From positions 14,853,093 to 14,917,092 of the forward strand of contig OZ025272.1 in the NCBI GenBank assembly GCA_964019165.1: 64,000 nucleotides of DNA, in the 5' to 3' direction. The position numbers and the translations under genes were made by a program. A model generated the notes under the pieces. That model did no database searches, was not told where the DNA came from, and was given only the letters and a program-made list of their open reading frames with translations. Source of the DNA: Mastigias papua. Its lineage: Eukaryota; Cnidaria; Scyphozoa; Rhizostomeae; Mastigiidae. Below are positions 24,300-37,839 of the stretch, piece after piece. How positions within the stretch are numbered: the stretch's first letter is position 1; every line of letters starts with the position of its first letter.

Positions 24300-27290
24300 G
24301 AACCCGAAGTAATAGGTCGAGATAACGTCTTCTTGGCGAGCTCTGCTTTTCCCACCATTGTAGAAACGGTATGACGAAATGAAATGATCAACAGTAGAAT
24401 TGCATAAAGATTACTAACGCTTACAATGTAATAGCTACAACAGATGGTCCCAAAAGCGACCTGTCTAGCGCTAAAATAGAAAACTACTTTACAATGTGCT
24501 AAAACACATCGATAAGCGAAAATGCAATCAAAACACGAAGGCTTGTTGCGGTAGATTTCGTTATCATGCCACTGGGATTTAGCAAGATCTGTCCATAGTT
24601 TCATAACATTCGCTCCTAGATTATTTGATTAAGTTTGTCTATGTCATCACTGCACACCTGTGCCGTTCACAAAGTAATACCTGCTAATGTTATGATAACA
24701 TGCAATTTTTAAGAGGATTACAGAAAAATCTGGGTGAATTTTTAAACAAAAACCTAGTGCTGAATGCTATTATTTTGTTTCCCTCTGAGAAATAAAAGCG
24801 TCAATTTTGAGCTATTTTAATTTAGAGAAAGCTGCTATCCTATTGAGCTATGAGTTGCAAATTATAGGTAAAGTAATACACGCTGCGTGGTTCTAGGAGG
24901 CAGTGCATAGCCATGACGTCATAGAATAGGTTGTCTGTGGATTTTTCAATCACAAGGCAGAACGCCGAATGAAGACAAATGTACATTGTTAATAATCGGA
25001 GCTCACAAGCGCACTATCGGCTGTTTTGCTTATTGCAACTCAGTATCATAGAATCATTTTTGAAAGTCAGTAATTAGGCTCTTTGATATCGAATACATTA
25101 ACCTAACTTCCATCAATTTATCTGATAAGACGTGCGCTATTCTTGTCTTAGCAAAAGCAAATCAACTGGAAGGGCTCCACCATGCTCAGTTTCAAGTGCT
25201 ATATTTCATGCTGGCAGAATAGTAAATGCTTGCACAAATCTCCTCCAAACCCTTTGTTAGTCATGTTACCGTAAGAAACAAACCTATCCTCTATCAAACA
25301 AGGAGCTACGCGGGCACAGAAACATTGTCTGTTCAACTTTAAGGGTGTTGCTCCCTATTGTTCGTCCAACAATCGTACAGATTTTAACCTAATGTCCTAA
25401 GAAAATAGAGAATATCCCGCAAGACATCCTGCAGAAGTGAATTTATTAGTGACTACTTGTACTTTCAGGTGCCTAATAGAAGGGGACGCATTGAATAATT
25501 TCTCGGACTTGGCTAGTCTTCTCGATTTTGCCAACCACTTCCATATTTTCAGAATTGGCTTTTATCCACCCAGAAAGGCACAGCATACTCTGTCAACATT
25601 TCGAGAAGAACAAGTCATTGTATTAAACGCATTTTTGTACTTTTGATGATGAGTCAATCTTGACAAACGAAGTATGAATCTCTTGATATTTTGCATTAAA
25701 AGAGATACTGCATGTGCTTGAAAGTTTGGATAGATTCGCTTTAAGTAAACCGTAGCCACGCTCTGAAGAGCCTTGATTTGCCTGTGGCTTAAATGATTCT
25801 CTTTTTCACAGATTGTAGTACACGGGGGTTCTCTCACATGCTAGATTGACGCGCACATTACGGTAAAGCTGTATATTACATATTGGGAACCCTGCGATGG
25901 TGCAGTCAGTGGGTGAATTCAAAGAGGCTTGTTAAATCGTATCTAAGATACAGCATTTTATAAATAGAAAATTTAATGTAGCCTGTAGTAACGTTTATAG
26001 GATCAATCCTTGTAAACAAGTCTCACAACACTGATACCAATTAAGTTATCAGTCTTTCCAGCATTCTCTAGAATTAAAATATCTCTAGTGATAAAAAAAG
26101 CAAAGCAGTATCGAAAAGGAGACCGCGTGATAAAGAAGCATTACATATCATTCTGACCAAAGAACGGTTAAAATTTTCAACTACTCAATGGTAATTGGTA
26201 TCTAATACTGTTGATAAATACGTTTTAGCAACTGTTTGGGCCTAGCTAAATAGTTTTCCCTTCTGATTCCTGGTGCTCCTTCACGCTACCTCATGCGGAA
26301 TCGCATTTTTATCTTACAGACAAGTTACATTTTACAGTGGTCATTACAGCGAGGCCTAAAACATGGAAAATGTAGCTACAAGGTCACTGTTTAGCACATC
26401 TCAAGGATATATAGGCGGAGTCCGAAGGAAATTTTCCATGAGCCCACCCATTTTCTACAAGAAGCGCTTTTAGTGTATATATTTATATGCTCTTTTTGTC
26501 TTTTCCAAGAAAATTTCGTAGCAACAATAAGCTTACTTTTCATCTGCAGGCCACTGTTTTTAAGCACTGTGTACAACCCTAAAAGTCTATGTTATGATTC
26601 ATCTTGCTTACCTTCAGTCACATGTCTAGATTTTTACATAGCATGTCAATTTAGTACAGTTTATTGCTGGTAAAACCTAAATGTCTTTTAACTAATGACA
26701 CTTGATTAAGAATCAAACGAAATACTGTTCAACATGATTCACTTGCGACGTATGAATGCGATTGATCGCGAAAATGAACGCAAACTTGAATTGACAATGC
26801 TTGATGAATAAAAACTGAAATCAGTGGAATTGTTCTTGGTTGAAAGGATGTTTGGAAAGTCTACAAGTTTCTAGCTTCCCTATTCGTATCTTGAGTCCAG
26901 ACGTAGCTTCTTTTGCTCATACTGCTTTTATTGATTTCGGCCTATATCACCCTTGAATTAATCACACGTCACACGTCAAAATTTGTAACCTAGGACATCT
27001 ATCCAATTTTAGCCTGCGCTTAATGAGTAAGTAACTTAGAAACAGAAGTTTAGTGTCCTTGGGCACTCCATAATGAGAGATACGAATCCTTCAAGAAAAG
27101 CCTACCAAAGAACAGCAGGCTATTAGAATCCATAACTTTTGACAACTCAGCCATGATTTCTTTGAGGGATTTGAACCATTTTATATATTTTTAAACTAGC
27201 TTAACATTTTTAAAGAACCCGCAAAATAATAATTGTATTGATTTTCTTTTCTCTTTTTAAAAAATTTGTTAGTTGCAGGTCCACATCAGC
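24300..27290. other. Non-coding stretch, nothing recognised
   Basis: A 106-codon minus-strand frame at 24284-24604 starts at the minisatellite border and shows no family feature. No TIRs or tandem repeats seen. Confidence 0.4.
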
Positions 27291-27299
27291 TTTACAGCT

Positions 27300-27612
27300 G
27301 CCAGGTTTATGACCTGCTTTATCAAATAAGAAATGTATGTATGTGTGTATGTATGTATGTATATATGTATGTATGTATGTTTGTATCTTAATGACTAGCT
27401 ATTCTTTATTTACCGATCATCAACCAAAGCTAACTTGCCACTAGAGTTTTGTATGGCATTTCTCAGATTTATCTGTCTGCCGCTCAGGGCATTGTGCACG
27501 AAATCCATAGTTCAGAAATAACTTGTGCGCTGCCGTGAAAGCTTATGTTAAAGCAGGATTCGAACCGTGTACACCCTGTTTTTAAGCAGAAGTATACAAC
27601 ACTGCACTATAG
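27300..27612 (-). repeat. Candidate tRNA-derived SINE
   Basis: On the minus strand 27612-27545 reads like a tRNA body: a degenerate box A (ATAGTGCAGTG), an anticodon arm with loop CTTAAAA, and an intact box B GGTTCGAATCC, followed by pairing to GCAG at the start. The acceptor stem is incomplete and the anticodon stem is mismatched, so it is not a working tRNA. About 200 bp later comes a tail of CATA repeats (27336-27381), as in SINEs. Confidence 0.4.
27336..27381. repeat. (GTAT)n tract
   Basis: About 46 bp of GTAT units with GTGT and ATAT variants, likely the tail of the tRNA-like repeat next to it. Confidence 0.85.
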
Positions 27613-28068
27613 CCGTACTGCACAGTAATATTGATTGTAAAGCATCATTCGGGCAGCTTTCATTCAGAAACACAATATAAATATGGAAAGACCATGGCAT
27701 CTAGATGAATAATGGCTAACATTTTTTAATCATTTTAAGAAGGTACAGGCCATGCAGTACACATTTGCAGTACCTTTTCCGTGTAGGGATGAAGTCGATT
27801 CTATGAGATGCGATAAAACTTAGAAATTGTGCGAGGAAAATTACTCATCAAAGATTGTATTAGATATGAAGATTTTAGTGCCAGAGGGATTTGAAAATGT
27901 TCAAATGACCGGGCATAGGCATGATTAGACTCAACACGATCGAATTCATTCATGATCATGCTCAGTCAAAGACATGCCATCACGATCAGGCTCAATCATT
28001 GCAGGGTGGAATCTTGGTCATGTTGAATTATGATTGGGCTCTATTATGATCAGGCTCAATCACGATCC

Positions 28069-28317
28069 GCTGGGCTTGTTAATGATTAGACCAATCATGA
28101 TCAAGTTCAAACATGTTATAACTCTGTCATTGGTTGGGCTTATTAATGATTAGACCAATCATGATCAAACTCAAACATGTTATGGCTCTGCCATTGGTTG
28201 GGGTTCTGAATGATTAGACCAATCATGATCAAGTCAAACATGTCAAGGCTTTGTCATTGGTTGGACTTATTGGTGATTAGACCAATCATGATCAAGTCAA
28301 ACATGTTAGTGCACAAT
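28069..28317. repeat. About 63-bp degenerate tandem repeat, 4 copies
   Basis: Each copy contains GATTAGACCAATCATGATCA, then AAACATGTTA or a variant, then CTCTG(C/T)CATTGGTTGG. The surrounding 27930-28420 is rich in related TCATGATCA-type words outside the regular array, suggesting an older, larger array. Confidence 0.75.
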
Positions 28318-28650
28318 CATGGTCGTGTACAATCATGATAGTGTTCCACCATGATCATGCTGATTTATGATCAGGATAAATCATGGCTGCACTCAGTCAT
28401 CAACAGACTCAATTATGTTTGGATTAACTGAATGATTATTTAACGAGTTTGTGATATGTATTGTATTAAAAAGGGAGTGATTAACAATTTTAACCAGCTT
28501 AATATCAGGGAGATTTATGCAGTTGTCTTGCATAAAATGAACTGCTTTCACAAGTCCACTGCAACAAAGAAAACAGAGAAGTGAAATGAAAATCTATGAA
28601 CCTTAAAGTGCTCTATGTTTAGTTCCCTCAATACAACCCCTTTCTCATGT

Positions 28651-28826
28651 CCATAACAACGTAGCCAGCAAATGTTTTGAGAGCTCTGTCAAGTCTATTT
28701 TCTTCTAACCTAACTGACTAATCATCATGCAGGATTCTGACCACTTTGCATGATGATAGGTCAATTAGGTTGGTAGAAAATAGACCTGACAGGGTCCTCA
28801 AACATCTGTTGGCTAAGCTGTTCATA
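28651..28826. mobile_element. Foldback MITE with about 70-bp inverted arms
   Basis: The arm 28663-28732 and the arm 28749-28814 are reverse complements with roughly 85% identity (AGCCARCARATGTTT at the outside, TCTATTTTCT in the middle, ATCATCATGCA at the tip) around a loop of about 16 bp. Weak pairing extends a few bases further out. Such long imperfect hairpins are typical of foldback MITEs. Family unknown. Confidence 0.6.
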
Positions 28827-30253
28827 ACTATTTAACTATTTGAAACTAAGAATTGGAACAGGCAAAACTTTCATATATATTTGGGGCATTTTGCCATTAG
28901 CTTCCTTTCAAATTTGCTAAGTCGCAAAGAAACGGCAGTTAGGTTCTTTCTCAACGGATGGTACAAAGTGATTTAACCCGAAAGTCACTTTTTATTTGGA
29001 TTGTTCATATCCATGAGCTCCCCTTCTCCCATCACATCCTTAGCACGCCAATGAAACAAAATCTGAAGTCTCCAATAGTTCATTTTTTTCTTTGGTATGA
29101 AGAGCAGGGTAACTCTAAAAAATTTATGTCTAACCAGTGCATTGTTCATGCCCGGAAGTTTTTTGCGGTCTTTCTCTGCGTTTGGGCATATACATCTCAG
29201 AATAAGGAATCATGTGAGTTGAAATGAGCATGTTCTGATTCAAAAATGCGATCTCAAAAAGAAGCGTGAGCAGCAAAACGCACTGACCAGAATGAGTACT
29301 GACTTAAAGAAGGACTAAATAGTCACCGATCACGTGTGGGCCTCATGTACAAGTGTAGTCGGCTTCCTCAGAATTGACTGATAAAATAATGGCTCCTTAC
29401 TGAATATTCACATCGATCTCAGTCTCCTATACTTTCCCCGCGACGGTTGATCTCTTCGATCTTTGCAAAATTTGCCGATGTACGGCGGATGTGGGTCTAG
29501 CTCAAAGTTAAGCCGTTGGACATGTTAAATGAATCCGACCGAAAGCCTTAAATCGCACGTTGCCATTGCACTAAACATCTCTATAATTCATGGGAATGAA
29601 TGTGATCTTTCACAAAGCTGCCTGAGATTTGCAATGCCGAAATCACAAATAGATCTCGGCACAAATACATCAGTTATATAAGAGCAGCATTACAAATGAG
29701 ATCTTGCATTGGCGGAAATTAGCACCTCTGCCATTACTACTGCTGAACATGACTGAAATATTACATCTTCATTACCAAAATTATCATAATATCTATTATT
29801 ACCATATAAATCAAGTGACTAGCTGTTATTAAAAATTAATACTGCACCATCCTGTCTTATGAATTGATCATTCTCAGCAATATAAGATAAAGTAGCAAGG
29901 AATGAAACTAGACAATTTTAACCATCGACTGAACTAAAACTCCGAAGAGTCTGCATGGAAAAACGAAGCTAGCTATCTAGCAAGCAAAGGACGAATGTTG
30001 CTTTTGCTAATGCGCTCTAGTTTCGACGTTGAAAACTACAGAGATACAGTTTCTCATATCGTAGATGTTTCGATTAATATCTTCAGTTCTAAACTCTTTA
30101 TCAATCGAAATGTCTCATATAAAAGATAATATATTCTTGACTTTTTGTGTATATATATATATATATAAATATATATATATGCTATTGCTTTGCCTGCAAA
30201 GTTAACTGCAATAATGCCACAATTCTCATTAATGTTTTGTGATAAGCTTGAAG

Positions 30254-30523
30254 TTAGGGATGGCACCAAAGAAGAAAAATTGAGGGGCGCGCAAAGTGTC
30301 GACAGAGTGCGAAGCGAGAAAAGTTTAATTGATAACACCTTTCAGATTCACTTGCAATGACTCAAACTCAATGAGATGGCAATGCAATGAGGAGATGTGG
30401 AAGTGCAAGCTACGAATGTGTGCTCAGTGCAAAGAAACCTTCAAAACTATAAGTGCCAACGGGGGCCTCAGTGAATTTGTGGGGGGTTGCAGCACCCCGT
30501 GCACCCACGGTGGTGCCATCCCT
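30254..30523. mobile_element. Non-autonomous hAT element (MITE), 270 bp
   Basis: A perfect 13-bp inverted repeat, AGGGATGGCACCA (30256-30268) and its complement (30511-30523), is flanked by an exact 8-bp direct repeat GCTTGAAG (30246-30253, 30524-30531). TIRs of the form (C)AGGGATGGCA and 8-bp duplications are diagnostic of hAT transposons. No coding capacity remains inside. Confidence 0.8.
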
Positions 30524-30539
30524 GCTTGAAGCACTAATA

Positions 30540-33500
30540 CGAACATTTCTATAGTTGATTGTAGTAACACTCAAACGCTAGGGACTCAGAGATTTCTATC
30601 AAGTAATCTTATTCAATGCGGTTGCTGAATGGGATGGAGATTGTGTAAAGTTGAATTTTCTGCAAGAGGAACTTACATCAATTCATTGGGTTTTATGGAG
30701 AAAAGGTTCTTCTTTTTCCTCGACATATTGCTACTCCAGTCCATTGAATGCAAGTCTACTACAGAAAGTTAACTACAGTAGATCTCGGGATCATTTTAAC
30801 ACGATATGCTAACAATAGGGCTCCCTCAGGGATCATTTCTGGGTAGTATACATCTCTCATGTCCTTCTCAATCAAATGCAGGTGCGATTAGCCAGCTTGA
30901 TGAAAGTACAGTCTTAGAGGCATATTATAGAAGACAAAGGTGTTTGTTGCGATTTCACTGAGACGTTGAAATTAATGATTGAAAGCAGATTTAAAAAGTG
31001 GAATCACAATGTTACTTTCATACGGGTCCGAAGATAGTGAAGGGCAAGCAGACCGTATTTGAAAATGAAAGGGAATTCATGGGACAGAACGTGTCTCCTA
31101 TTAAGGCATGAGCAAGAGAACCAGCTGCTCTCCAAGCCACTCTTTTGACATCGCTGTTTAAGTCAGTTCTCCCAATCTTCACTGTGAATAGAAATATCTG
31201 CAATGAAGTGATGGTAATAGGATGAAAGAACTGATCAGGCTGAAGTGGCAATAGTAGGCGTTGAACACCTGCCAAAAACTTTGGAACATTTACACATCCT
31301 TTTGACTAACAGAGCAAACTCCCCACTCCTCCAAAGAACAGTCCTAGATAACCAGACTTTCCTAACAGCAAACAAGTCTTTTAGCTCGCAAAACACACTC
31401 TGGCAACTAGGCCTTTATCTCAACACTGTTTTAAAAAGGGAGAGGATCACTTGCATCCACGTTCGACCGGGAACTATCTATAGTCAAATGAACTGCATTA
31501 TTCTGTGGGTGTTCCAAGGACTTTTGGTAGCGATCGTAAGCTTTTAGGCTTTCATTTTCAATTTTTTTCATATCATTTTTCCTGGCAAAAGGCGCCAGCA
31601 ATTATCTGAGTAAGAGACTTCGATTTAGTTCGTATACTTCAAGCAATCAGTACTTTAGATTTTATTGTGGGCTTGTCAATAAATCTCAAAACAGAACAAA
31701 ATTTAATGGGTTCACAACTAGTAGAAGAATATATCAAATAAAATTTTTAATTCACTGAGGATATCAGTATCACAATACATACTACTCTGCAACAGTTTAG
31801 ATGAAGAAAAAGTTGCAAAACTATAGACTTAACATATATTCAAAAATCTTGAAGGATCCTCGATCAGTGCTTACGGAGCATTCGGTAAATTTTTGCAGAT
31901 CATACAATTTTTCATCGATTGAATTCAAAATATTTAGAAAAAGACAGATAACAGCGCTTCCTATATGCAGTGCCAAAAAATACGGATGCTTGCCGCCTGT
32001 ATGGCTGTATGTGTATATTTCAAATCAGTTCAAAATGAACGGACAGACATATGACGTAGTACGTTGTCTCGGGGAAATGAATCCCTGATTGGACAGAAGG
32101 AGACCGACACGATTCAAGTGAACTATATCAGTTGATAAGCATGTTAACTGGCTCGTCAAATGGGTTATGAGTTTTTCCTTGGTAAAATGATTCGAAGGAG
32201 CGTCACTGCCAAAACAGAACATGAATATTAATGGTTTGCATAATCTTCGAAATCTAAATAGGATTTCCTATGCCCTTGGGAAGTGATGCACCACAAAACT
32301 GTATTACGATGGTTTACAAATTTGTTAGCAAGACAATCAGGATGTGATGAAAGTAGGAAGTTTGTGAGTTTCAATTGTTTTGTCATGAATATGAGTATTC
32401 CCTGGCCAATGCGGGGCCGTCTTCAAACCTCTTGATCCTATCACTGCTAGACGGCCAATCTGAGATGGTATTAAACGCAGCGGACGCTCATAATTGTCCG
32501 AAAGCAGCCGTGAATCCATGTCCAATGACGTAGGGGGCATTTTTATGTTGGGCAGGCATTTATGCCACATCCTAGGTTTGAAGAGCTTCACTCAAACGTA
32601 ATAAAATCCTGTGTACCAGGAAAGTGTGATTTGTGTCAAAAAGAAGAGGGAACTGTGGGATTCTCTGAAGACCTCGGTTATAGTTTTGTTTTCAGGTGAG
32701 GGGCATGTTCCACAATCTTGAGGACACTTTTTCCAACATTTGCAAGCATTGGGTGTGAGCAGGTTCCTACAACTATGTACTAGAACATTTTACATGTCAT
32801 TTAGCTTCAGCTGTTTAGTTCTGTCATAAGGTTGGCCTTATTGATTTGTCATAATCGTTTATGCCCTTTACAGTTGAAACTAAAACGATGGTTTTCTTTG
32901 TAAACTTTGTTTTACCAGCAGGCAGGGACTCTATTATGAAATCAGGTACTGCGTGCCACATCCTTCGGCAACAGATGAAAGCTTCTGTTTGAAAGTGAAA
33001 TTTGAATTTACCAGTAAAACTCTCAGGTACCTATTAATACCATTGCCTAGAGTAACTGAAAATTTGCTTTTGAGCCAAAATCGAAAATGCCCCAAGACAC
33101 GGGCCATTTTTGAGTATTTGGATTAGCTAGTATTTCTGGTCTTAGCTATAGATTAAGAATGTTTTGCCATCTTAAATCAAAAATAGATACAGCTAAAGAA
33201 GTTTGGATATGTTTCGTTGACAGAAAAACCCATGTTTCCGCAAGCTCATGTCTGAATCACATTCTCAAGCAAAGGAAAATACTCAAATGCAATCACATAT
33301 CATTGCATCACGTACGCACCATGCTTTTGTTTCTCCCTTTGGCATGATCGCTTCGGCTACTAATAGAATAACGTGCTAGAATCAGGGGCGCTGGAGTGTG
33401 TTAGCGCGGTGCATTTTCTACGAATTTCTACTAGTGGGGGAATATCTACCAAAGGACCCCAAAGATGGGGGGAATTCTGTAACCATGACTAATACAAATT

Positions 33501-34740
33501 GGCAGAAAGTAGGCAGCAAATATTTCAAGTTCACAGTGACAAAATCATACTCTCTTTTTGCAAGAGACTAGTACGACCATTAAGCGTACCACTCTTTACT
33601 GAAGAAGTTTTTAGCGGGCCAAAACAGCTGGTAAGTTGTTTGTCATGCCGGCCACTGTTGGGGAAAGCATGGGGCCTACTAGAGACTTTGCCCCCAGTAG
33701 GCTGTATGCTAAAAAATGCCCTTTGTGAGCGGTAAATCTTAAGTAAGACGACTATAGAAAGACGCTGTATCTTGGGTTGCAGCAGGTGCAAACTTAGGCT
33801 AACAGTTTTGAAGTGGAACCAATCCTTTGTGATGTACCGGTGGAATAATTGTTTGATGTAAGAGGTTTTGTCCGATATGACAAAGAATTTTGCAAAATGA
33901 GATTGAAAGAAATGCCGAATAGTTCAAAAACAGTGGTTTCTCACACTAGTCACCTACCTCCCCCTCCCCAGCCAGATATGTCCGTCAACCGCTAGATCTG
34001 GCGTTCACAGAATAGGGCCATCCTCATGACTATATAAAACGACTTAATTGAAATGATTTTTATTTCATATGAAGAAATTTGAAAGAATGAAATACACTCT
34101 ACTCTTTATAAGAAATTAACTTTGGCTGAGGTTCGATATTTCAGATTCAAATGTTCTTAAAATTACTTTTATTTCAAGAGTGACTCATTTGCAAATATTT
34201 GAAGAACTACATGCAGCATACAGTTTTTTTAGATATTCGGCCGGACTACTTTTAAGAATAAGCCAAAAAATCTTAACTTTGGTAGGAACTTCCTCAGAGT
34301 TTGTTTGCTAAATGAATAGAGGGTAGTAGAGTGTCTCATAAATCAAAAACAGGCGAGTGCCTATGCATTCATAAATCAAGCCTCAGTGTTCGTATAGTGT
34401 GCTCCTTCAAGAAACAAAGAAGCGTGTAAACATAAGAGGCTATTGTTTCTCATGCTGCTCATACGCCCGCGCCCGTGCTGTATTGGCTTAATGCTTGAGC
34501 CTAAGCTCCAAAAAGTGGCCCGTATGTGTGCATGTGCTAAATCAGGACGGTAAAAGAGCTCTGTTTTATAACCATATCTTGTGCATCAGTGATGATTAAA
34601 GGTCTTATCCTGCCGGCTACCTACAATGGGTTGAATTTAAACTTTCCTTTAATTGAGATATCTGAATAACTTTAATCCGATGTGCCTAGCATGGGACTTT
34701 TCCACAGAGAACATATGTGCTTCGAGCACATGGCATTGAA
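30540..34740. other. Non-coding stretch apart from the dispersed repeat at 31.3 kb
   Basis: Open frames are below about 100 codons without splice partners. Several G-runs (33430, 33470) hint at further old element ends, unresolved. Confidence 0.4.
31285..31540. repeat. Dispersed repeat, copy 1
   Basis: Shares GAGCAAACTCC, CTCTGGCAACTAGGCCTTTA / TCTCAACACTGTTT, GGAGAGGATCACT, CACGTTYGAC and TTCCAAGGA in order with 52623-52840. No coding capacity recognised; family unknown. Confidence 0.65.
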
Positions 34741-34748
34741 GGCCCTTT

Positions 34749-35328
34749 GCAGGGACGCCGGAGCATATTTCTGAGTGGGGGGGGGCTGGGGATGAGTTGC
34801 AAGTCCATATGGAAGGATGGAATAAAAATTTTGCAATCCACGCCCTATAATTCAGTGGGAAACGCCCTGTTTGAATATAGATATGCATCCTGTCTTGGTA
34901 GAAAATGGCAGATAACATCATTGAAGTGTTGGTGAGAAAATTGAATAGACCTTATTGCTACTCTATAAAGATTGTGGTCAGGTCAGGTAAAATGATAGAG
35001 ACACACGTTTTCAGAGCAATGAAATCATGTTAAGTTCTAGGCGACCAAGAACACCAAGAACACAGACCCCTTCCCTGCCTTTACATGTTTATGAAACTTT
35101 TGGACCAGTCTATATCACCACGTTTTGAAAAAACTTGGGTTATTTACCCCCAATAGGTCCTGATGACTCCGACTCTGGTACTTTTTAAAGGTGAGTGAAC
35201 TTTAACACGGAAAAGGGAAATATGCTTTCTGATTGGATCGAATGCCTCAATCTTGACATCATACATGAGCAAAAAAGTGGGGGGGGGCTGCAACCCCCTC
35301 AGTCCCCCCCCGGCTCCGGCGTGCCTGC
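34749..35328. mobile_element. Inverted-repeat element with GC-rich ends, about 580 bp
   Basis: The left end GCAGGGACGCCGGAGC (34749-34764) is repeated inverted as GCTCCGGCGTGCCTGC (35313-35328) with one mismatch. Both ends continue inward into G- or C-runs. No convincing target duplication was found, so the superfamily (hAT or another) is undecided. No intact ORF is inside. Confidence 0.5.
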
Positions 35329-35436
35329 TTTGGTCATATTAAGTAAGAAGAATGCTAGGTTTGATAGTCTGAAATTGACAACCGTGATATTGACTGTGAT
35401 TAGGGTCAGGGTTAGGGACAAACCGTGATATCTACC

Positions 35437-35479
35437 TCACTAACTAAATAACTAACTAACTGGCTAACTAGCTAACAAG

Positions 35480-35522
<43 letters not shown>

Positions 35523-35551
35523 GCTAACTAACAAACTAACTAACTAACTAG

Positions 35552-35591
<40 letters not shown>

Positions 35592-35800
35592 CTAGCTTCT
35601 TCGTAAATAATGAAATGATGAAACTGTGGAATCTCATGTCGATGGGAAATTGTTACTTTTTTTCATAACGACACAATTGTACTGGAAGAACCATTTTGTT
35701 CTCTACTCGTTGGTTAGCTAGCTTAATACTTAGTTAACTATTTCAGAATTTAGTTAGTAAGTTAGTTGGTTAGTTAGTTAGTTGGTTAGTTAGTTAATTA
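35437..35800. repeat. (CTAA)n and facing (TTAG)n tetranucleotide arrays
   Basis: (CTAA)n with a few variants (AACTGG, AGCTAAC) fills 35437-35595; after about 110 bp of unique sequence, TTAGTTAG/GGTTAGTT words fill 35707-35800. The two are inverted relative to each other. Just before (35399-35418) stands GATTAGGGTCAGGGTTAGGG, two telomere-like hexamers with a spacer. Confidence 0.85.
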
Positions 35801-37839
35801 GATTTGCTAAAAGCTGGGTGTAGCTGCGGCACAGATACCCCCATGTGGTCATCATCTATCGAAAATCACAACTAATCAACATATAAATTTGAAAAATATA
35901 GTTGGTTTAGTCAAGACATAAGACCAATGCAGCCCAATATAGCTATCATTCTGATATATTTTTTACTTCTATCATATCTGACCTGGCTTGATCGTGAAAG
36001 TAGTGCTAGGGAGACTTTTACTCTATGTATTCACAGGTCGACGAGTCGTTGAGAACAGAGAACAATTTTCAGTTGCTCCCGTTGTCGAAATAGGCAGTGG
36101 AAAGGAATGCCACTTCTAAGCGATTTAAGCATGAAATCGTAGATGAAAGATTTTGCTTATCGATCTTTGAAATTCTTACAGATCTGTGCATTATTCTGGG
36201 AGACATTTCCCATGATGATCATCTCTATCTTGAAACAACAGTAAAAAGGGAATATTTGCAGTTATATATCGCTGACATTCCTGACTTTTATGAAGATAAG
36301 CTCATGACAACGAGTATAAGATGTACTGGAAATGACCTGCCAGGTTAAATTGACTAGATAAAGCCAACTATTGTTAAAATGAATGGATGGGCAAGTGAAG
36401 CTAAATGTAATCTAACCGGAACTTTCGAATCACACATTCCCCCTTTCTGCCAATAGCCATTCGAAACTAAAGGTCGATGGGCAAGAAAAGTCATCTTAAG
36501 ACAATTTTTCGCCCCAGTTAATAGTCACTTTAACAGGTAGTTTATGAACATGATGAATACCACAAATCATTTGTAAAATCAGTTCTAAAAAGAATATAAA
36601 GCTCCACCCATCTGTTTAGAACTCAGATTGACATCCCCACGCCAACAAAAAGTGACTAGTCTCTTTCTGGTTAAATTTTGGTAACTTTTTGACATCAGAT
36701 CATGTTTCTGCTACTTTTGAATGTTAAGTAACTTTGTCACTTCCTTGTTAATTTTTCGGTTTTTAGATCACTATTTTGATATGGCGGCTTTAACATCAAT
36801 ACACAGCTAACAATGATAATACTGATAATACTAGATTACAAAGGACTCGCCAAGAATATCGTGACAGTCAGTAAATATATACAATATTTTGTCAAATGCT
36901 GCAACTTTTCAAATAACTCTCCACCTGCCTTTATACAAAGATTATACGGTGAAGCTAAATTTAAAAATAATTAGACCATCTTGCACTGCAACAAGCTACA
37001 TTATTATGCTACCGAATAGTTTCAAATAAAACTGCCATAAAACCTCTTAGACTGTATTTGTCCACAAAGCATTAAGTCAATGTTTTGTTACTCCTTTCAT
37101 ATATGTTCTGTAACCAAGTACCAATTTTTGGGTTACTACTCGTTGCCCTACTAATCAATGATTAAGACAATTGCCTGACAGATAGAAACTCCAATCGAGC
37201 GCATCAATCATAGATTATTCTTAATATATATTAGCTTCATCTTCATGTTACCATGGGGGCCTGGGGAGCTCTCATTTTAGACACTAGAAAGCATGCTAAA
37301 CAAGACGAGGCCTTTGTCAGCTCCTTGCTGGGCTTGTCTAGGCGGAAAGTCCAGACAAAGATAATGTCCAGAGCGCCAATTTTCTCATAATTTGGAGGTG
37401 GAAAGACTTTAATAATAAAATGTTTCCTTACCCCACTGAAATTCACCAGTTGAATTTCCTGGCTAGTTAGATTTGTTAGAGTGTGACGTATTCGGTGAGA
37501 AATTTATAAAAATTGTGTTCCGAGGTACTTTAGGAATACAAAGGAACCAACATAACCAAGCACTTAATTTTTATTCATCCTTCTTGAGTTAGGTACATGG
37601 AAGACCTAAACCGCGTTACTGTTGGTATTTACAGTACAAACGAATTAAAAATATGTACATACATATATGACTAAACAGATTGTTTAGCAACTAAGACAGT
37701 ATATGCATGTATCCTTTCGTAAAGGGCTAGATTGTTTGGTCACCGTCTAGCCTGCAGCTGGTCTTTCTTTTATGAAACATATTTTCAAGCCCTATCTACA
37801 GTGGGATTTGGGGGTATCACACCCCTACACACACAGCCT

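Noticed and set aside
27545..27612. A functional tRNA gene (possible Leu anticodon TAA)
   Set aside because: The acceptor stem is incomplete and the anticodon stem mismatched; better explained as a SINE head or pseudogene.
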